The translations under genes and the position numbers were made by a program. Shown piece by piece: positions 8,640 to 17,781 of a stretch of DNA of 64,000 bases. Each line of letters opens with the position of its first letter. Position 1 is the stretch's first letter. This DNA comes from Chlamydiae bacterium Ga0074140 (GTDB taxonomy: Bacteria > Chlamydiota > Chlamydiia > Chlamydiales > Rhabdochlamydiaceae), in the NCBI GenBank assembly GCA_001464115.1, contig LNES01000003.1:372001-436000 (forward strand), read 5' to 3'. Under the pieces are notes generated by a model. It saw only the letters and a list, made by a program, of their open reading frames with translations. It searched no databases and had not been told where the DNA came from.

Positions 8640-10577
8640 ATGACCGCAATTCCATCAAAACCAATTCCAGCTTATAAAACTCAATGGGACTCCGTTGCTC
8701 GAGACATTCGTGAAGTTACTCGGCTTGGCGTGGATGTACCTCTCTGTCTTTCTTATCTTTTTCCGAACACTGTTTTCCGCGGCATCCCCGAACTTGTGAG
8801 TTATTTTCAAGAAAATGACGAACTTTACGTTCCGGCAAACCAGGAGCTTGCCGTGCTGGATACTTCTGTTCTCGTGCATGATAAAGAGGAGCCGGTGGTT
8901 TCGAGGCAAACAGATATTAATGCCCGAATCATATTTCTTATGGATACGATGATTTCGCCGATTGGAAAAGTTTTCACGCGCATTTTCGATGTGCAGGGCA
9001 CAATAAATAACTCCTTCAAAACTGGCGGTGCCTTCGCATGGAACTGCTCGATAGGATACACGCTTAAAGCCGTAAGAGGAGATCTGGACGTTCGTTTCTC
9101 AGATCTTACTCGTCTCATGGTGACATGCGGGATCCCTCGATTGGAATTTGAGCCTAAGCAGATGCTTAGAATTTGGGGGATACCCAATAAAGAAGCTCTC
9201 TCTGCATTGTTAAGGGCACGTACTCCCGAAGGGTGCACTGCGGATATAGACGGGGCAGAGGGGACCTATTTAGAGGAGGTAACTCACAACGTCACGGGAT
9301 GTCGGGGAGTAAGAGTGAGTGGAGAGGGGCTTTATGTGACGATCCGGGATAATTTTAGTTTTAAAAGCATCGCAGATTTTGCACAAAGGCTTGCTCTAAG
9401 AGAAATCGAAGTTCCTCCAAACCAAAAACTCACCATCTGCGACCAGCAGTTTGAAAGAATTGTTCGTGGCTACGAAGCCTACAGAGAAATTAAGGGCGTC
9501 GTGGATTTTGTATTTGATCAGATGTTGATGGCTTATGGATATGGCGTTGATATCATTCAGAAAATAAAGGGACCATATTTTGATTTGGATGCGGTAAGCA
9601 CACAGGTGGAAATCGTCAATAGGGTGGGTTGTGTTTTAAAAAGGGTTAAAAAGAGTCTTGCCGTAGACTTTCGTTTGCTCGGACACTTAATGATCTCGCA
9701 AGAGATCTCTAAGCTAACTCTTGCGCCCCACCAACATGTGCAGGTTCTGGGTCTAAGCAAGGAGATACTAGAAGAGTCGGAGAAGTTCATGTTGCGGAAG
9801 GATCTCTTAGGGGGGGTGACTCTTCTGGTCAAAGCTTTGCAGAAATTCAATCCTCTGGGATTTTCTTGGGAAATTGAAACAAAAGGGATAAGGGTTATTC
9901 TTAGGGAAAGCAATATGGAAGAGGACATGCTGGAGCTCTCGTCGCCTAACGTTTTACAATTTTATCTCAAAAGGCCAACCGGGAAGATATTTATTGAGAA
10001 TGTTGTAGACGATTCTCATCCTGCGCTTTTAGAAGGTTTGAAAGAGGTAGATAACAAGGCGATGAAGTTTCTCCTTTTCAGGGCATTCTTCCATTATTTG
10101 TGTTTAGATTGGGGATATAGAAGTGATGAACTGCCCAATTTTTTTAGACCGGAAGAGCTCCGCTCGCTTGTTCCAAATGCGCAAGGGCGCATGCAAGCGG
10201 AGGGATTAGATCCCATCCTCGTCGTGAATAATGGGGAGGTGTGTCAACTCATTGATGAAAGTACTGCGGTTAAAATTCGGCAAAAAAAAGACAACCCCAA
10301 ACTCGCTGCCGCTATCGAGCAAATTAACGGCTCGAAGGAGATTTTGGAATTAGTTAGAAAAATAACCCATATGTCCCCCAAAGAGTTTGATGATTTCTCG
10401 CTCGATACACTCCCCGCTCCACTTCAGGTTGTTTTAAAAGAGGTCCGTGAGCTTTCAAATAAAGAGCTCAGCAAGAGTCCGTTTATCAATAAGCATCTAA
10501 AAGCTTTTTTAGCAAAGCTTCCAGAAGATTCAAAAGACAGCAGCACTGACAAAAAAGACGATGTCAAGAGAGACTAA
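8640..10577 (+). CDS. Large repeat protein of unknown function, paralogue 2
   Basis: This 645-residue tandem paralogue of the 6413-8530 product aligns along its whole length: the N-terminus (MTAIPSKPIPAYKTQWDSVA), the (I/L)GYTLKAV module, the VPPNQKLTICDQ and LAPHQHVQVLGLS modules, and the C-terminal MSPKEFDDFSLDTLPAPLQ. It has only one copy (NAQGRMQAEGLDPILVV, about residue 512) of the 35-residue unit that is doubled in paralogue 1, which accounts for part of the length difference. It ends in a Lys/Asp-rich tail. The preserved reading frame over 1.9 kb and the promoter-like boxes upstream suggest the gene is expressed. The function is unknown. Confidence 0.75.
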   Translation: MTAIPSKPIPAYKTQWDSVARDIREVTRLGVDVPLCLSYLFPNTVFRGIPELVSYFQENDELYVPANQELAVLDTSVLVHDKEEPVVSRQTDINARIIFLMDTMISPIGKVFTRIFDVQGTINNSFKTGGAFAWNCSIGYTLKAVRGDLDVRFSDLTRLMVTCGIPRLEFEPKQMLRIWGIPNKEALSALLRARTPEGCTADIDGAEGTYLEEVTHNVTGCRGVRVSGEGLYVTIRDNFSFKSIADFAQRLALREIEVPPNQKLTICDQQFERIVRGYEAYREIKGVVDFVFDQMLMAYGYGVDIIQKIKGPYFDLDAVSTQVEIVNRVGCVLKRVKKSLAVDFRLLGHLMISQEISKLTLAPHQHVQVLGLSKEILEESEKFMLRKDLLGGVTLLVKALQKFNPLGFSWEIETKGIRVILRESNMEEDMLELSSPNVLQFYLKRPTGKIFIENVVDDSHPALLEGLKEVDNKAMKFLLFRAFFHYLCLDWGYRSDELPNFFRPEELRSLVPNAQGRMQAEGLDPILVVNNGEVCQLIDESTAVKIRQKKDNPKLAAAIEQINGSKEILELVRKITHMSPKEFDDFSLDTLPAPLQVVLKEVRELSNKELSKSPFINKHLKAFLAKLPEDSKDSSTDKKDDVKRD

Positions 10578-10651
10578 TCTCGAGCACGCTTGTCATTAGA
10601 CAGCTGCTTTTGCTAGTCTAGGGGACGATCAACTCTTTTTAGGGATTCATC

Positions 10652-11353
10652 ATGAGTAAATGGCCGGTAAAGGTAGTTCCCTCGCTGCTGGCGGGGGATT
10701 TTGGAAGGCTTGCCGCTGAAGCCAAAAAGGCGGAAGAGGCGGGCGCAGATGCACTTCATATCGACATCATGGATGGCCATTTTGTTCCCAATCTCTCTTT
10801 GGGGCCGCGCGCGGTCGCAGCGATCAACCGGGCCACCGATCTCTTTCTCGATGTGCATGTGATGATCTACAATCCTTACGATTATGTGGAGAGGTTCGTG
10901 GAGGCGGGCGCGGATCGGATCACCTTTCATTTTGAAGCGACGGAGGATGTAGAGGAGACTCTCGCATTTATCCGAAAGTGCAACATTCAAGCGGGTCTGG
11001 CCTTTTGTCCAGAGACCTCGCTGAGTCTCATTCCGAAATTTCTCGACAAGTGCGATCTGATTTTGCTGATGACGGTCAATCCTGGCTTTGGTGGGCAAGC
11101 GTTCATGCCGGAGGTGCTTGAAAAGGTCTCGTTCACACGTAAGCTCTGCGACGATTTAGACATTCGCCAGGGGGGCGTGGTGGAGACGAAGAAGAATGCA
11201 CTTCCTCCGTTCGAGATCCAGGTGGATGGCGGCGTCGATGGGAAAACAGCAAAGCAGTGTATCGAGGCGGGGGCCAATGTTCTTGTTTCGGGTACCTATC
11301 TTTACAGAGCCCCAAACATGCGTGAGGCGATCGAGTCGCTTAGGCGCCCATGA
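10652..11353 (+). CDS. rpe: Ribulose-phosphate 3-epimerase
   Basis: Rpe interconverts D-ribulose 5-phosphate and D-xylulose 5-phosphate in the pentose phosphate pathway, using a TIM barrel with a bound divalent metal. Visible signatures are PSLLAGDFGRL near residue 8, ALHIDIMDGHFVPNLSLGP at 31-49 (metal and catalytic Asp), DVHVMI at 68-73, LMTVNPGFGGQAF near 135-150 and FEIQVDGGVD near 185 (second Asp). At 233 residues it is slightly longer than usual because of an insertion before the last motif (RQGGVVETKKNALPP). rpe upstream of efp-accB-accC is the chlamydial order, but here three other genes lie between. Its stop codon overlaps the next start (ATGA). Confidence 0.96.
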   Translation: MSKWPVKVVPSLLAGDFGRLAAEAKKAEEAGADALHIDIMDGHFVPNLSLGPRAVAAINRATDLFLDVHVMIYNPYDYVERFVEAGADRITFHFEATEDVEETLAFIRKCNIQAGLAFCPETSLSLIPKFLDKCDLILLMTVNPGFGGQAFMPEVLEKVSFTRKLCDDLDIRQGGVVETKKNALPPFEIQVDGGVDGKTAKQCIEAGANVLVSGTYLYRAPNMREAIESLRRP

Positions 11354-12207
11354 GGGCATCTCTTCTCTTATTTCTACTCTCTATTTCGATTTGTGAAGCA
11401 GCGAAGTTTCCTCTGGTTGAGGAGAGGCGGGAGTTTTTTGTTCTCCACTCTCCTGGTGATGCATCGGGGATGTTTAGCGTGTTTCTGACAGCCCTGGGCT
11501 TTTTGGATCTTTATGAGAAGAGCAATTGGGCGGGGATCGAGTTAGACTTTGAAGAGAAGGGACTCTACTTCGATGAAAAGAGGGAACCAAACTGGTGGAA
11601 CTACTACTTTGAACCTCTGAAGCTCGGTGATCGGGGTGGCGCGACTGTGAAGACCGTTCGTCATAAGCTCATCCACAAATCTAACAAATTTGCCACTCGC
11701 ACCATGTCGCGAGAGCGTGGGTATGCGCTGATCCAGAAATACATCAAGATCCAGCCAGAAATTGCGAAGAAAGTTGAGCATTTTGCTAAACGACATTTTG
11801 AAGGGAATTTAATAATTGGGGTGCACTATCGCGGCACAGATAAGAAGCGCGAGGCAAAGAGAGTTCCTTACGGAGAGGTCATAGCAGAGGTGCGTCGTCA
11901 GGCTGAGGCAAGGGGAGGGATGGGGTATAAAATTTTTGTCGCAACGGATGAGGAGGCCTTTTTAAAGGAGATCACCGCTGAGTTTAAAGAGAAGATCGTT
12001 TATATTGAGGCGCAGCGTTCTAATGATGGAAAGGCTGTGCACTTTGCTAAGAAGGATCAGTATGAGATTGGTGGGCAGGCTCTAATGGATTGTCTACTCC
12101 TTTCTCGAACCCATTTTCTTGTGCGTACGCCCTCCAATTTGAGTTATTCGGTTGAGTTTTTTAACCCCTCTTTACCCGTTGCTCTTGTAACGAAAGGCGC
12201 GAGATGA
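11350..12207 (+). CDS. Secreted fucosyltransferase-like (NodZ/FUT8-type motif) protein
   Basis: A 285-residue protein with an N-terminal signal peptide (MRASLLLFLLSISICEAAK, likely cleaved after A). The motif IGVHYRGTDKK near residue 156 matches the donor-binding H-x-R-x-T-D-K motif of alpha-1,6-fucosyltransferases (NodZ, FUT8) and related O-fucosyltransferases. YKIFVATDEEAFL near 195 and the C-terminal LVRTPSNLSYSVEFF also fit that fold. The expected reaction is transfer of a deoxyhexose from a GDP-sugar. A signal peptide is odd for an enzyme needing a cytosolic nucleotide sugar, so it may act outside the cell or at the envelope. The start overlaps the rpe stop by 4 bases and the end overlaps yvcK by 4 bases, so it is part of the core operon. 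Confidence 0.65.
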   Translation: MRASLLLFLLSISICEAAKFPLVEERREFFVLHSPGDASGMFSVFLTALGFLDLYEKSNWAGIELDFEEKGLYFDEKREPNWWNYYFEPLKLGDRGGATVKTVRHKLIHKSNKFATRTMSRERGYALIQKYIKIQPEIAKKVEHFAKRHFEGNLIIGVHYRGTDKKREAKRVPYGEVIAEVRRQAEARGGMGYKIFVATDEEAFLKEITAEFKEKIVYIEAQRSNDGKAVHFAKKDQYEIGGQALMDCLLLSRTHFLVRTPSNLSYSVEFFNPSLPVALVTKGAR

Positions 12208-13166
12208 AAAAGGTCGTCGTGATTGGTGGTGGAACGGGAAATTTTGCCGTTCTCAATGGTCTCAAGAACTTTGACGTGGACATCAGCGCGATCGTCTCGA
12301 TGGCAGATGATGGTGGCAGCACGGGGATTTTACGAGACGAATTGGGCGTGCTTCCTCCGGGGGATGTGCGTCAATGTCTGGTGGCTCTTTCTACCTCATC
12401 TAGGCTAATGCGTAGTCTCATGAATTACCGTTTTGAAAACGGGGGGCTTGGCGGGCATAGTTTTGGAAATCTTCTCCTCTCTGCGCTGGAAAAGGTCACG
12501 GGGAGTTTTGAAAAGGCAGTGGAAGAGGTTGGGAAGATTTTGGCGATCAAGGGGAAGGTTATTCCGGTAACGACCCACCAGGTGCGCCTGAAGATGATTC
12601 TCAATAACCGGCAGGTGTTGGAGGGTGAAAAAGATATCTATCTTTCGCAAGAGATTGATCAGGGTTATAAAAGCATCTACCTCGAGCCCTATCCAAAAGC
12701 CAATCCCCATGCGATCCATGAGATCATGAACGCGGATCTTGTGGTTGTGGGCCCAGGTGGTTTACACACTTCGCTCATTCCCAATCTTCTTGTAGAGGGG
12801 ATCAGTGATGCGGTGCGGAAGAGCCAGGCGAAAAAGATTTTTATTGCGAATCTCATGAATCGCAAAGGACAGACAACAGGGTTTAAAGTTGGTCATTACT
12901 TGCAAGAGATGGTTCGCTACATTGGTTCAGATGTTTTTGATTACATCCTTGTGAACAACCAGACCCCCGCACAAGAACTGATCGATGTCTACGCGGAGGA
13001 GGGTGATCTTGTGCTCAACGATCTGATCGATGAGAGGATCATCTCCACCTCACTTTTAGGAGAGGTTAAAGAGGGGCACAAAAAAGATCTTTTACGGCGC
13101 AATCTGATCCGCCACGATAGCAAAAAACTTTCACAACAGTTGATGAAAATTGTTAATAATCTTTGA
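12204..13166 (+). CDS. yvcK: YvcK/CofD-like family protein (gluconeogenesis factor)
   Basis: This 320-residue protein of the CofD-like Rossmann family binds UDP-sugars and is linked to carbon flux and cell-wall synthesis in Firmicutes. Motifs are VVVIGGGTGNFAVLNGL at residues 4-20, IVSMADDGGSTGILRDELG at 31-49, LPPGDVRQCLVAL at 50-62 and VVGPGGLHTSLIPNLLV near 180. The length is normal for YvcK (about 315-330). It overlaps the preceding gene by 4 bases and the following HAD gene by 17 bases. The molecular function in chlamydiae is not established. Confidence 0.9.
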   Translation: MKKVVVIGGGTGNFAVLNGLKNFDVDISAIVSMADDGGSTGILRDELGVLPPGDVRQCLVALSTSSRLMRSLMNYRFENGGLGGHSFGNLLLSALEKVTGSFEKAVEEVGKILAIKGKVIPVTTHQVRLKMILNNRQVLEGEKDIYLSQEIDQGYKSIYLEPYPKANPHAIHEIMNADLVVVGPGGLHTSLIPNLLVEGISDAVRKSQAKKIFIANLMNRKGQTTGFKVGHYLQEMVRYIGSDVFDYILVNNQTPAQELIDVYAEEGDLVLNDLIDERIISTSLLGEVKEGHKKDLLRRNLIRHDSKKLSQQLMKIVNNL

Positions 13167-13821
13167 TTTAGACGACACACTCATTGATACATCCGCTTGT
13201 ATCACTCCGATAAAGCTGGTCGATGCGCTGAAGCGCATGCGTGAGGCGGGCCTTGTTTTGCCCGACTGGGAGAAGGCGGAGAAGATGATCCGGCAGCTAG
13301 ATGAGACGAAGGAGAGCGCAAAAGAGACGCTGATCGAATTTTTAGAGATTCATGGTGCAGAGAAGAAATTTTTGGAAATCGGCCTCAAAGAGGTCTATGA
13401 AAACCTTTCGCTCGACATGCCGATCTTGCCGGTGGAGGGCGCTCTCGAACTTTTAGAGGATTTAAAAGTCGAGCATGACCTTGCGATTGTGACCCACGGC
13501 AAAGAGGAGCGGCAGCTCGCAAAGATGAAAAAAGCTGGTATTGATCACACACTTTTTTGTAAAATCGTTGCAACAGAACATCCAAATAAAAAATCTCATT
13601 ACCAGACCCTGATGCAAGAGAGGGAGATCTCATCCCGCGAGGTTCTGGTTTTAGGAGATCGCATTGCAGGAGACCTTCTACCCGCGAAAGAGTTGGGCTG
13701 TAAGACGATCCATGTAAAGAGAGGAAGAGGGCGTCATCAGAGTGGTTCGAGACAGAACGTGGACTACGCCATCACACAACTCGGAGATGTAAAAGAGATT
13801 CTAAGAGAAATTCGTAATTAA
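13150..13821 (+). CDS. HAD-family hydrolase (TTG start)
   Basis: A 223-residue haloacid-dehalogenase-type phosphatase. Motif I is IIFDLDDTLIDT at residues 3-14 (nucleophile Asp and +2 Asp), motif II is the LAIVTHGKEE region near 113, and motif III/IV is VLVLGDRIAGDLLPAKELGC near 165-185. A cap domain of helices lies between about 20 and 95. The substrate cannot be told. The only start that keeps the nucleophile motif is TTG at 13150, because an in-frame TGA lies at 13144-13146. It overlaps the yvcK end by 17 bases, so translation probably depends on coupling. Confidence 0.85.
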   Translation: MLIIFDLDDTLIDTSACITPIKLVDALKRMREAGLVLPDWEKAEKMIRQLDETKESAKETLIEFLEIHGAEKKFLEIGLKEVYENLSLDMPILPVEGALELLEDLKVEHDLAIVTHGKEERQLAKMKKAGIDHTLFCKIVATEHPNKKSHYQTLMQEREISSREVLVLGDRIAGDLLPAKELGCKTIHVKRGRGRHQSGSRQNVDYAITQLGDVKEILREIRN

Positions 13822-13828
13822 GGAACTT

Positions 13829-14404
13829 GTGAACACGGAAGTTAAAAAAACACAAACGAATCAGATCACACCGGGGATGATCCTCTCCGTTGATGGGAAG
13901 ATCTACCGCGTCGAATCAGCCGTTAAGGTAACCGTTGCGAAAGGGGTCCCTTTCGTTAAGACGAAGCTTAAAAATCTGATGAGCGACGACCTGGTAGAGA
14001 AAAACTTCAAGCTCAACCAGCCTGTTGAAGAGGTCTCTCTCACAGAAAGGCGGCTGGAGTTTCTCTATCTCGAAGGCAAAAACTATCTTTTTCTCGATAT
14101 CGGAAATTTGGAAGAGGTTCTCGTTCCTGCTAGTGTGATTGGCGATAAGGTCAATTACCTAAAAGAGGGAACGGAGATCAAAGCCATATTCTATGGAGAG
14201 ACGATCTTCTCCGTAGAGCTTCCTCAATTTTTGGAGATTATGGTGGTCAAAACTGAGGCCGCCGAATCAAAGGCTGCTGTTTCCAATGCCAATAAGTCGG
14301 CAATTTTAGAAACCGGTGCAAAAATCTCTGTGCCGATGTTTGTGGAAACAGGGGACATTATCAAAGTCGATACACATACGAACGAGTATATCCAGAGGGT
14401 GTAA
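13829..14404 (+). CDS. efp: Elongation factor P
   Basis: EF-P binds between the P and E sites and relieves ribosome stalling at polyproline stretches. The 191 residues show the three-domain EF-P layout. The N-terminal KOW-like domain carries the loop VTVAKGVPFVKTKLKNL, whose lysine after AK corresponds to the modified tip residue. FLYLEGKNYLFLDI lies in domain II, and the C-terminal OB domain ends DTHTNEYIQRV. The start is GTG at 13829, with AAGGAA 5 bases upstream. The gene follows the HAD gene by 7 bases and leads straight into accB, as in Chlamydia. The extended N-terminus (MNTEVKKTQTNQITPGM) is normal for chlamydial EF-P. Confidence 0.95.
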   Translation: MNTEVKKTQTNQITPGMILSVDGKIYRVESAVKVTVAKGVPFVKTKLKNLMSDDLVEKNFKLNQPVEEVSLTERRLEFLYLEGKNYLFLDIGNLEEVLVPASVIGDKVNYLKEGTEIKAIFYGETIFSVELPQFLEIMVVKTEAAESKAAVSNANKSAILETGAKISVPMFVETGDIIKVDTHTNEYIQRV

Positions 14405-14406
14405 CC

Positions 14407-14907
14407 GTGGAATTAAAACAGATTAAAGAACTGATGGCGCTGATGGAAAAGTCGGGTATCAGGAAGCTATTCATCAAAGAGAAGACCGGATTTGAGATCG
14501 AGCTTGAGCGTCAGGACGAGCAGCCTCAAATTCAGATGCAATCAGGGCCCTCCTACCCCTTCTACGCCGGAACTCCTCTTCATTATAAAGAGGGCCAACA
14601 TCCTCAAGAACGAACACCTGCTCCTTCGCAACCAACCGGAAAAGAACATGAAGCTGCGAAGAAAAAAGAGGAGGGAAAGCACGTTCTCTCTCCCATGGTC
14701 GGAACATTTTACGCTTCTCCCTCGCCTGATGATCCAAATTTTGTAAAAGTAGGCGATCGCGTCGACGAAAATACGGTGCTCTGCATCATCGAAGCGATGA
14801 AGGTGATGAATGAGGTGAAGGCGGGTATGAGAGGGACCGTTGCTGAAGTTCTGGTGGATAATGCTCATCCAGTGGAATTTGGCACGAAACTTTTCCGTAT
14901 TGTATAA
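14407..14907 (+). CDS. accB: Acetyl-CoA carboxylase biotin carboxyl carrier protein
   Basis: A 166-residue BCCP subunit that carries biotin between the biotin carboxylase (AccC, next gene) and the carboxyltransferase, in the first step of fatty-acid synthesis. The N-terminus forms a helix (ELKQIKELMALMEKSGIRKL). A Pro/Gln-rich linker covers about residues 38-90. The biotinyl domain runs from about 95 with VLSPMVGTFYASPSPD, and the biotinylation site is the lysine in IIEAMKVMNEVKAG near residue 133. It starts with GTG at 14407, immediately after the EF-P stop codon. Confidence 0.96.
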   Translation: MELKQIKELMALMEKSGIRKLFIKEKTGFEIELERQDEQPQIQMQSGPSYPFYAGTPLHYKEGQHPQERTPAPSQPTGKEHEAAKKKEEGKHVLSPMVGTFYASPSPDDPNFVKVGDRVDENTVLCIIEAMKVMNEVKAGMRGTVAEVLVDNAHPVEFGTKLFRIV

Positions 14908-14915
14908 TACTATTT

Positions 14916-16280
14916 ATGAAAAAAGTGCTGATCGCCAATCGAGGCGAAATCGCAGTAAGAGTGATCCGTGCTTGCCACGATCTAGGACTGGAGACGGTTG
15001 CCGTCTACTCACAAGCGGACGCGGAAGCGCTCCACGTTCTTTATGCAGATGAGGCGATCTGTATCGGAGAGCCACCTGCTCAACGCTCTTACCTCAAAGT
15101 TGCAAACGTTCTTTCTGCCTGTGAAGTCACTGGAGCGGATGCGATCCATCCGGGATACGGCTTTCTTGCAGAAAACTCCCATTTTGCTTCGATCTGCGAA
15201 AGCTCTGGCCTGAACTTTATTGGACCTTCGTCCAAAACAATCGCGCTTCTTGGTGATAAGGCTCAAGCAAAAGCAACGGCAAAGAGTGTAAAATGTCCGA
15301 TTATTCCAGGTTCTGATGGGGTGATTGAAGATGTTCATGAGGCCCTCAAAGAGGCGAAACGCATTGGTTTCCCCGTATTTATCAAGGCCTCTGCAGGGGG
15401 TGGAGGAAAAGGGATACGTATCGCCTACGACCCTGATGAGTTTATCCGTCTTTTTGCTGCGGCTCGAGCAGAAGCAGAAGCGAGCTTTAACAATCCTGAT
15501 GTCTATCTTGAAAAAATGATCGTCAACCCTCGTCACATCGAGGTGCAAATTCTTGCGGATAAACACGGCAACGTGATCCATCTGGGAGAGCGTGACTGCT
15601 CCATTCAGCGAAGAAGACAGAAGCTGATCGAAGAGGCTCCAAGTCCTGTTGTCAGCGAGAGTTTGCGTAAAAAAATGGGTGAGGCGGCCGTCGCTATCGC
15701 AAAAGCTGCGAATTACCACTCTGTCGGAACTGTGGAGTTTCTGTTGGATGAGAAGGGCCATTTCTACTTCATGGAGGTCAACACACGCATCCAAGTAGAG
15801 CATACGGTGACCGAAGAGCTTGTGGGCATGGATCTCATCCGCGAACAGATCAAGGTCGCGATGGGAGAAAAACTCAAAGTTAAACAGAAAGATGTCACCT
15901 TTACAGGACATGTGATGCAGTTTCGCATCAACGCAGAGGATCCTACGAACAACTTTGCGCCTTCGCCCGGAAATCTCGAATACTATATTCCCCCAGGCGG
16001 GCCGCACGTACGGGTCGATAGCGCCTGCTACTCTGGCTATCGCATTCCTCCCAATTACGATTCGATGATCGCAAAGCTCATTGTGAAGGGAAAAGATCGC
16101 GATGAGGCCATTGCCGTTGGAAAACGCGCGCTGCGAGAGTTTCACATTGGTGGAATCCGCTCAACGATTCCATTCCACCAGTTCATGATGCAAGATGAGA
16201 AGTTCTTAAACCATGACTACTTCATCAGCTATATCGACCAGCTGATCCTCGATGGGTGCAACTTTAAAAACGTTGAGTGA
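14916..16280 (+). CDS. accC: Acetyl-CoA carboxylase, biotin carboxylase subunit
   Basis: A 454-residue ATP-grasp enzyme that carboxylates the biotin on AccB using bicarbonate and ATP. Motifs include KKVLIANRGEIAVRVIRA at the N-terminus, GADAIHPGYGFLAEN near 75-90, FPVFIKASAGGGGKGIRI near 150-170 (the glycine-rich ATP loop), HLGERDCSIQRRRQKLIEEA near 220, and FMEVNTRIQVEHTVTEE near 285-300 (metal and bicarbonate site). The length is standard (about 450). It lies 8 bases after accB and overlaps the next gene by 4 bases. accA/accD are not in this window. Confidence 0.97.
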   Translation: MKKVLIANRGEIAVRVIRACHDLGLETVAVYSQADAEALHVLYADEAICIGEPPAQRSYLKVANVLSACEVTGADAIHPGYGFLAENSHFASICESSGLNFIGPSSKTIALLGDKAQAKATAKSVKCPIIPGSDGVIEDVHEALKEAKRIGFPVFIKASAGGGGKGIRIAYDPDEFIRLFAAARAEAEASFNNPDVYLEKMIVNPRHIEVQILADKHGNVIHLGERDCSIQRRRQKLIEEAPSPVVSESLRKKMGEAAVAIAKAANYHSVGTVEFLLDEKGHFYFMEVNTRIQVEHTVTEELVGMDLIREQIKVAMGEKLKVKQKDVTFTGHVMQFRINAEDPTNNFAPSPGNLEYYIPPGGPHVRVDSACYSGYRIPPNYDSMIAKLIVKGKDRDEAIAVGKRALREFHIGGIRSTIPFHQFMMQDEKFLNHDYFISYIDQLILDGCNFKNVE

Positions 16281-16339
16281 TGAGAAACGTTGGTAGTTTT
16301 ACCAGCGAGCTCACCGAGTTGAAGAGAGACAAGAAAATT

Positions 16340-16903
16340 ATGAGTGAGGCTCTTTTGACCCCTACAAAAAATATTGCAGCGCAGCTAGAGCTGCTGATTT
16401 CAGAGCAGAGCATCATTAGCAAAATTGCTGAAATTGCTGATAGACTTAATTCCGAATATCGAGACAAAGAGCTTACGATCGTCATGATCATGAAGGGCGC
16501 AATCTGTCTTGTAGCAGATCTCATCCGTCATATCCAGATTCCCTGTTCGATCGAGTTCATTCAGGCTTCAAGCTATGGTGCTAGGGGAGCAAAGAGGGGA
16601 GAACTGACAATTTTTGGTCTGGAGAACATTCAACTTGCAAAGAAGCATGTTCTTGTCGTCGACGACATTTTCGATTCTGGTGCGACCCTTTCTGAAGTGA
16701 TGAATAGATTGAAAGTTCAGGATCCCAAGAGTTTAAAATCTCTCGTGCTTCTCTCGAAAAAAGTCCCTCGAAAAACAGAGTATAATCCCGATTACGTGCT
16801 GTTTGAGATTGAAGATCGATTTGTTGTAGGCTACGGCTTAGACTATAAAGAGCACTACCGTGGACTTCCCGGTGTATACGCCCTTATGATGGAGAACGCG
16901 TGA
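16340..16903 (+). CDS. Hypoxanthine-type phosphoribosyltransferase
   Basis: About 187 residues from the preferred ATG at 16340 ([15 protein letters not shown]). An upstream in-frame ATG at 16277 overlaps accC by 4 bases and would add 21 residues. The PRPP-binding motif [14 protein letters not shown] lies near residue 110, and [15 protein letters not shown] corresponds to the substrate-side loop. [15 protein letters not shown] near the C-terminus is characteristic of hypoxanthine/guanine phosphoribosyltransferases. The enzyme would salvage purine bases with PRPP, useful to a host-dependent bacterium. The exact base preference cannot be read from the sequence. It is part of the same transcription unit as accC. 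Confidence 0.88.
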   Translation: MSEALLTPTKNIAAQLELLISEQSIISKIAEIADRLNSEYRDKELTIVMIMKGAICLVADLIRHIQIPCSIEFIQASSYGARGAKRGELTIFGLENIQLAKKHVLVVDDIFDSGATLSEVMNRLKVQDPKSLKSLVLLSKKVPRKTEYNPDYVLFEIEDRFVVGYGLDYKEHYRGLPGVYALMMENA

Positions 16904-17781
16904 AAGGAATTATCTTAGCAGGAGGGCGCGGCTCGCGTCTCTACCCGCTCACACTGTCGACTTGCAAGCAGCTCCTCCCTGTCTTTGACAAACCTCTTAT
17001 CTACTATCCTCTTTCTGTTTTGATGCAGGCAGAGATTCGTGAAATTCTCATCATCTCTACACCAGAAGATCTTCCTCGTTTTCAGACTCTTTTCGGTGAC
17101 GGGTCGAAATTGGGTCTTCAAATCTCCTATGCCGCGCAAGCAAAACCCGAAGGGATCGCACAAGCATTTCTGATCGGAGAATCTTTCATCGGTGATGACG
17201 ATGTGGCTCTGGTGTTGGGGGATAACATCTTTCATGGCTACGACATGCCAGGACTTCTGCGTCTCTGCACACAGCTCGAAGCGGGGGCGGTGATTTTTGG
17301 CTACGAGGTGAAAGATCCTGAGCGCTATGGTGTAGTCGAGTTTGACGAGTATTTCCGCGTGACAAAGATCGAAGAAAAACCGCGTGATCCGCGTTCGAAG
17401 TATGCCGTCACTGGGCTCTATTTTTACGACAACAGTGTTATCGAGATCGCAAAAAGTCTAAAGCCTTCCAAACGCGGAGAGCTCGAGATCACCGATGTGA
17501 ATCTCGCCTACCTCGCTCAAGGGACGCTCCATCTTCGTCTTTTAGGACGAGGCTTTGCCTGGCTTGATACCGGCACGCCTGATGCGCTGCAAAAGGCCTC
17601 TCTCTACATTCAGGCGATTCAAGAAAGGCAGGGGGTTAAAGTCGCTTGCATCGAAGAGATCGCTTATCAGATGGGCTTCATCTCCGCCGAAGACCTAAAA
17701 ATGCTCTCCAGCTTCTACGCCACAAGTGAATATGGCGCCTACCTCGATCAGGTATACAAAAGCCTCGCCGCCCCCCGCTAA
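16900..17781 (+). CDS. rfbA: Glucose-1-phosphate thymidylyltransferase-like nucleotidyltransferase
   Basis: A 293-residue sugar-nucleotide pyrophosphorylase of the RmlA/RfbA type that would make dTDP-glucose from dTTP and glucose 1-phosphate. The signature [16 protein letters not shown] sits at residues 3-18, followed by [28 protein letters not shown] near 107 (metal Asp), YGVVEFD near 145, and [20 protein letters not shown] near 163-182. The length is normal. The start is GTG at 16900, overlapping the preceding stop (GTGA). The other dTDP-rhamnose genes (rmlB, rmlC, rmlD) are not adjacent. It is the last gene of the 10.6-17.8 kb run. Confidence 0.9.
   Translation: MKGIILAGGRGSRLYPLTLSTCKQLLPVFDKPLIYYPLSVLMQAEIREILIISTPEDLPRFQTLFGDGSKLGLQISYAAQAKPEGIAQAFLIGESFIGDDDVALVLGDNIFHGYDMPGLLRLCTQLEAGAVIFGYEVKDPERYGVVEFDEYFRVTKIEEKPRDPRSKYAVTGLYFYDNSVIEIAKSLKPSKRGELEITDVNLAYLAQGTLHLRLLGRGFAWLDTGTPDALQKASLYIQAIQERQGVKVACIEEIAYQMGFISAEDLKMLSSFYATSEYGAYLDQVYKSLAAPR

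Noticed and set aside
15009-16145. Long 378-codon frame antisense to accC
   Set aside because: It is the reverse-strand shadow of a clear biotin carboxylase gene and has no recognisable motifs.
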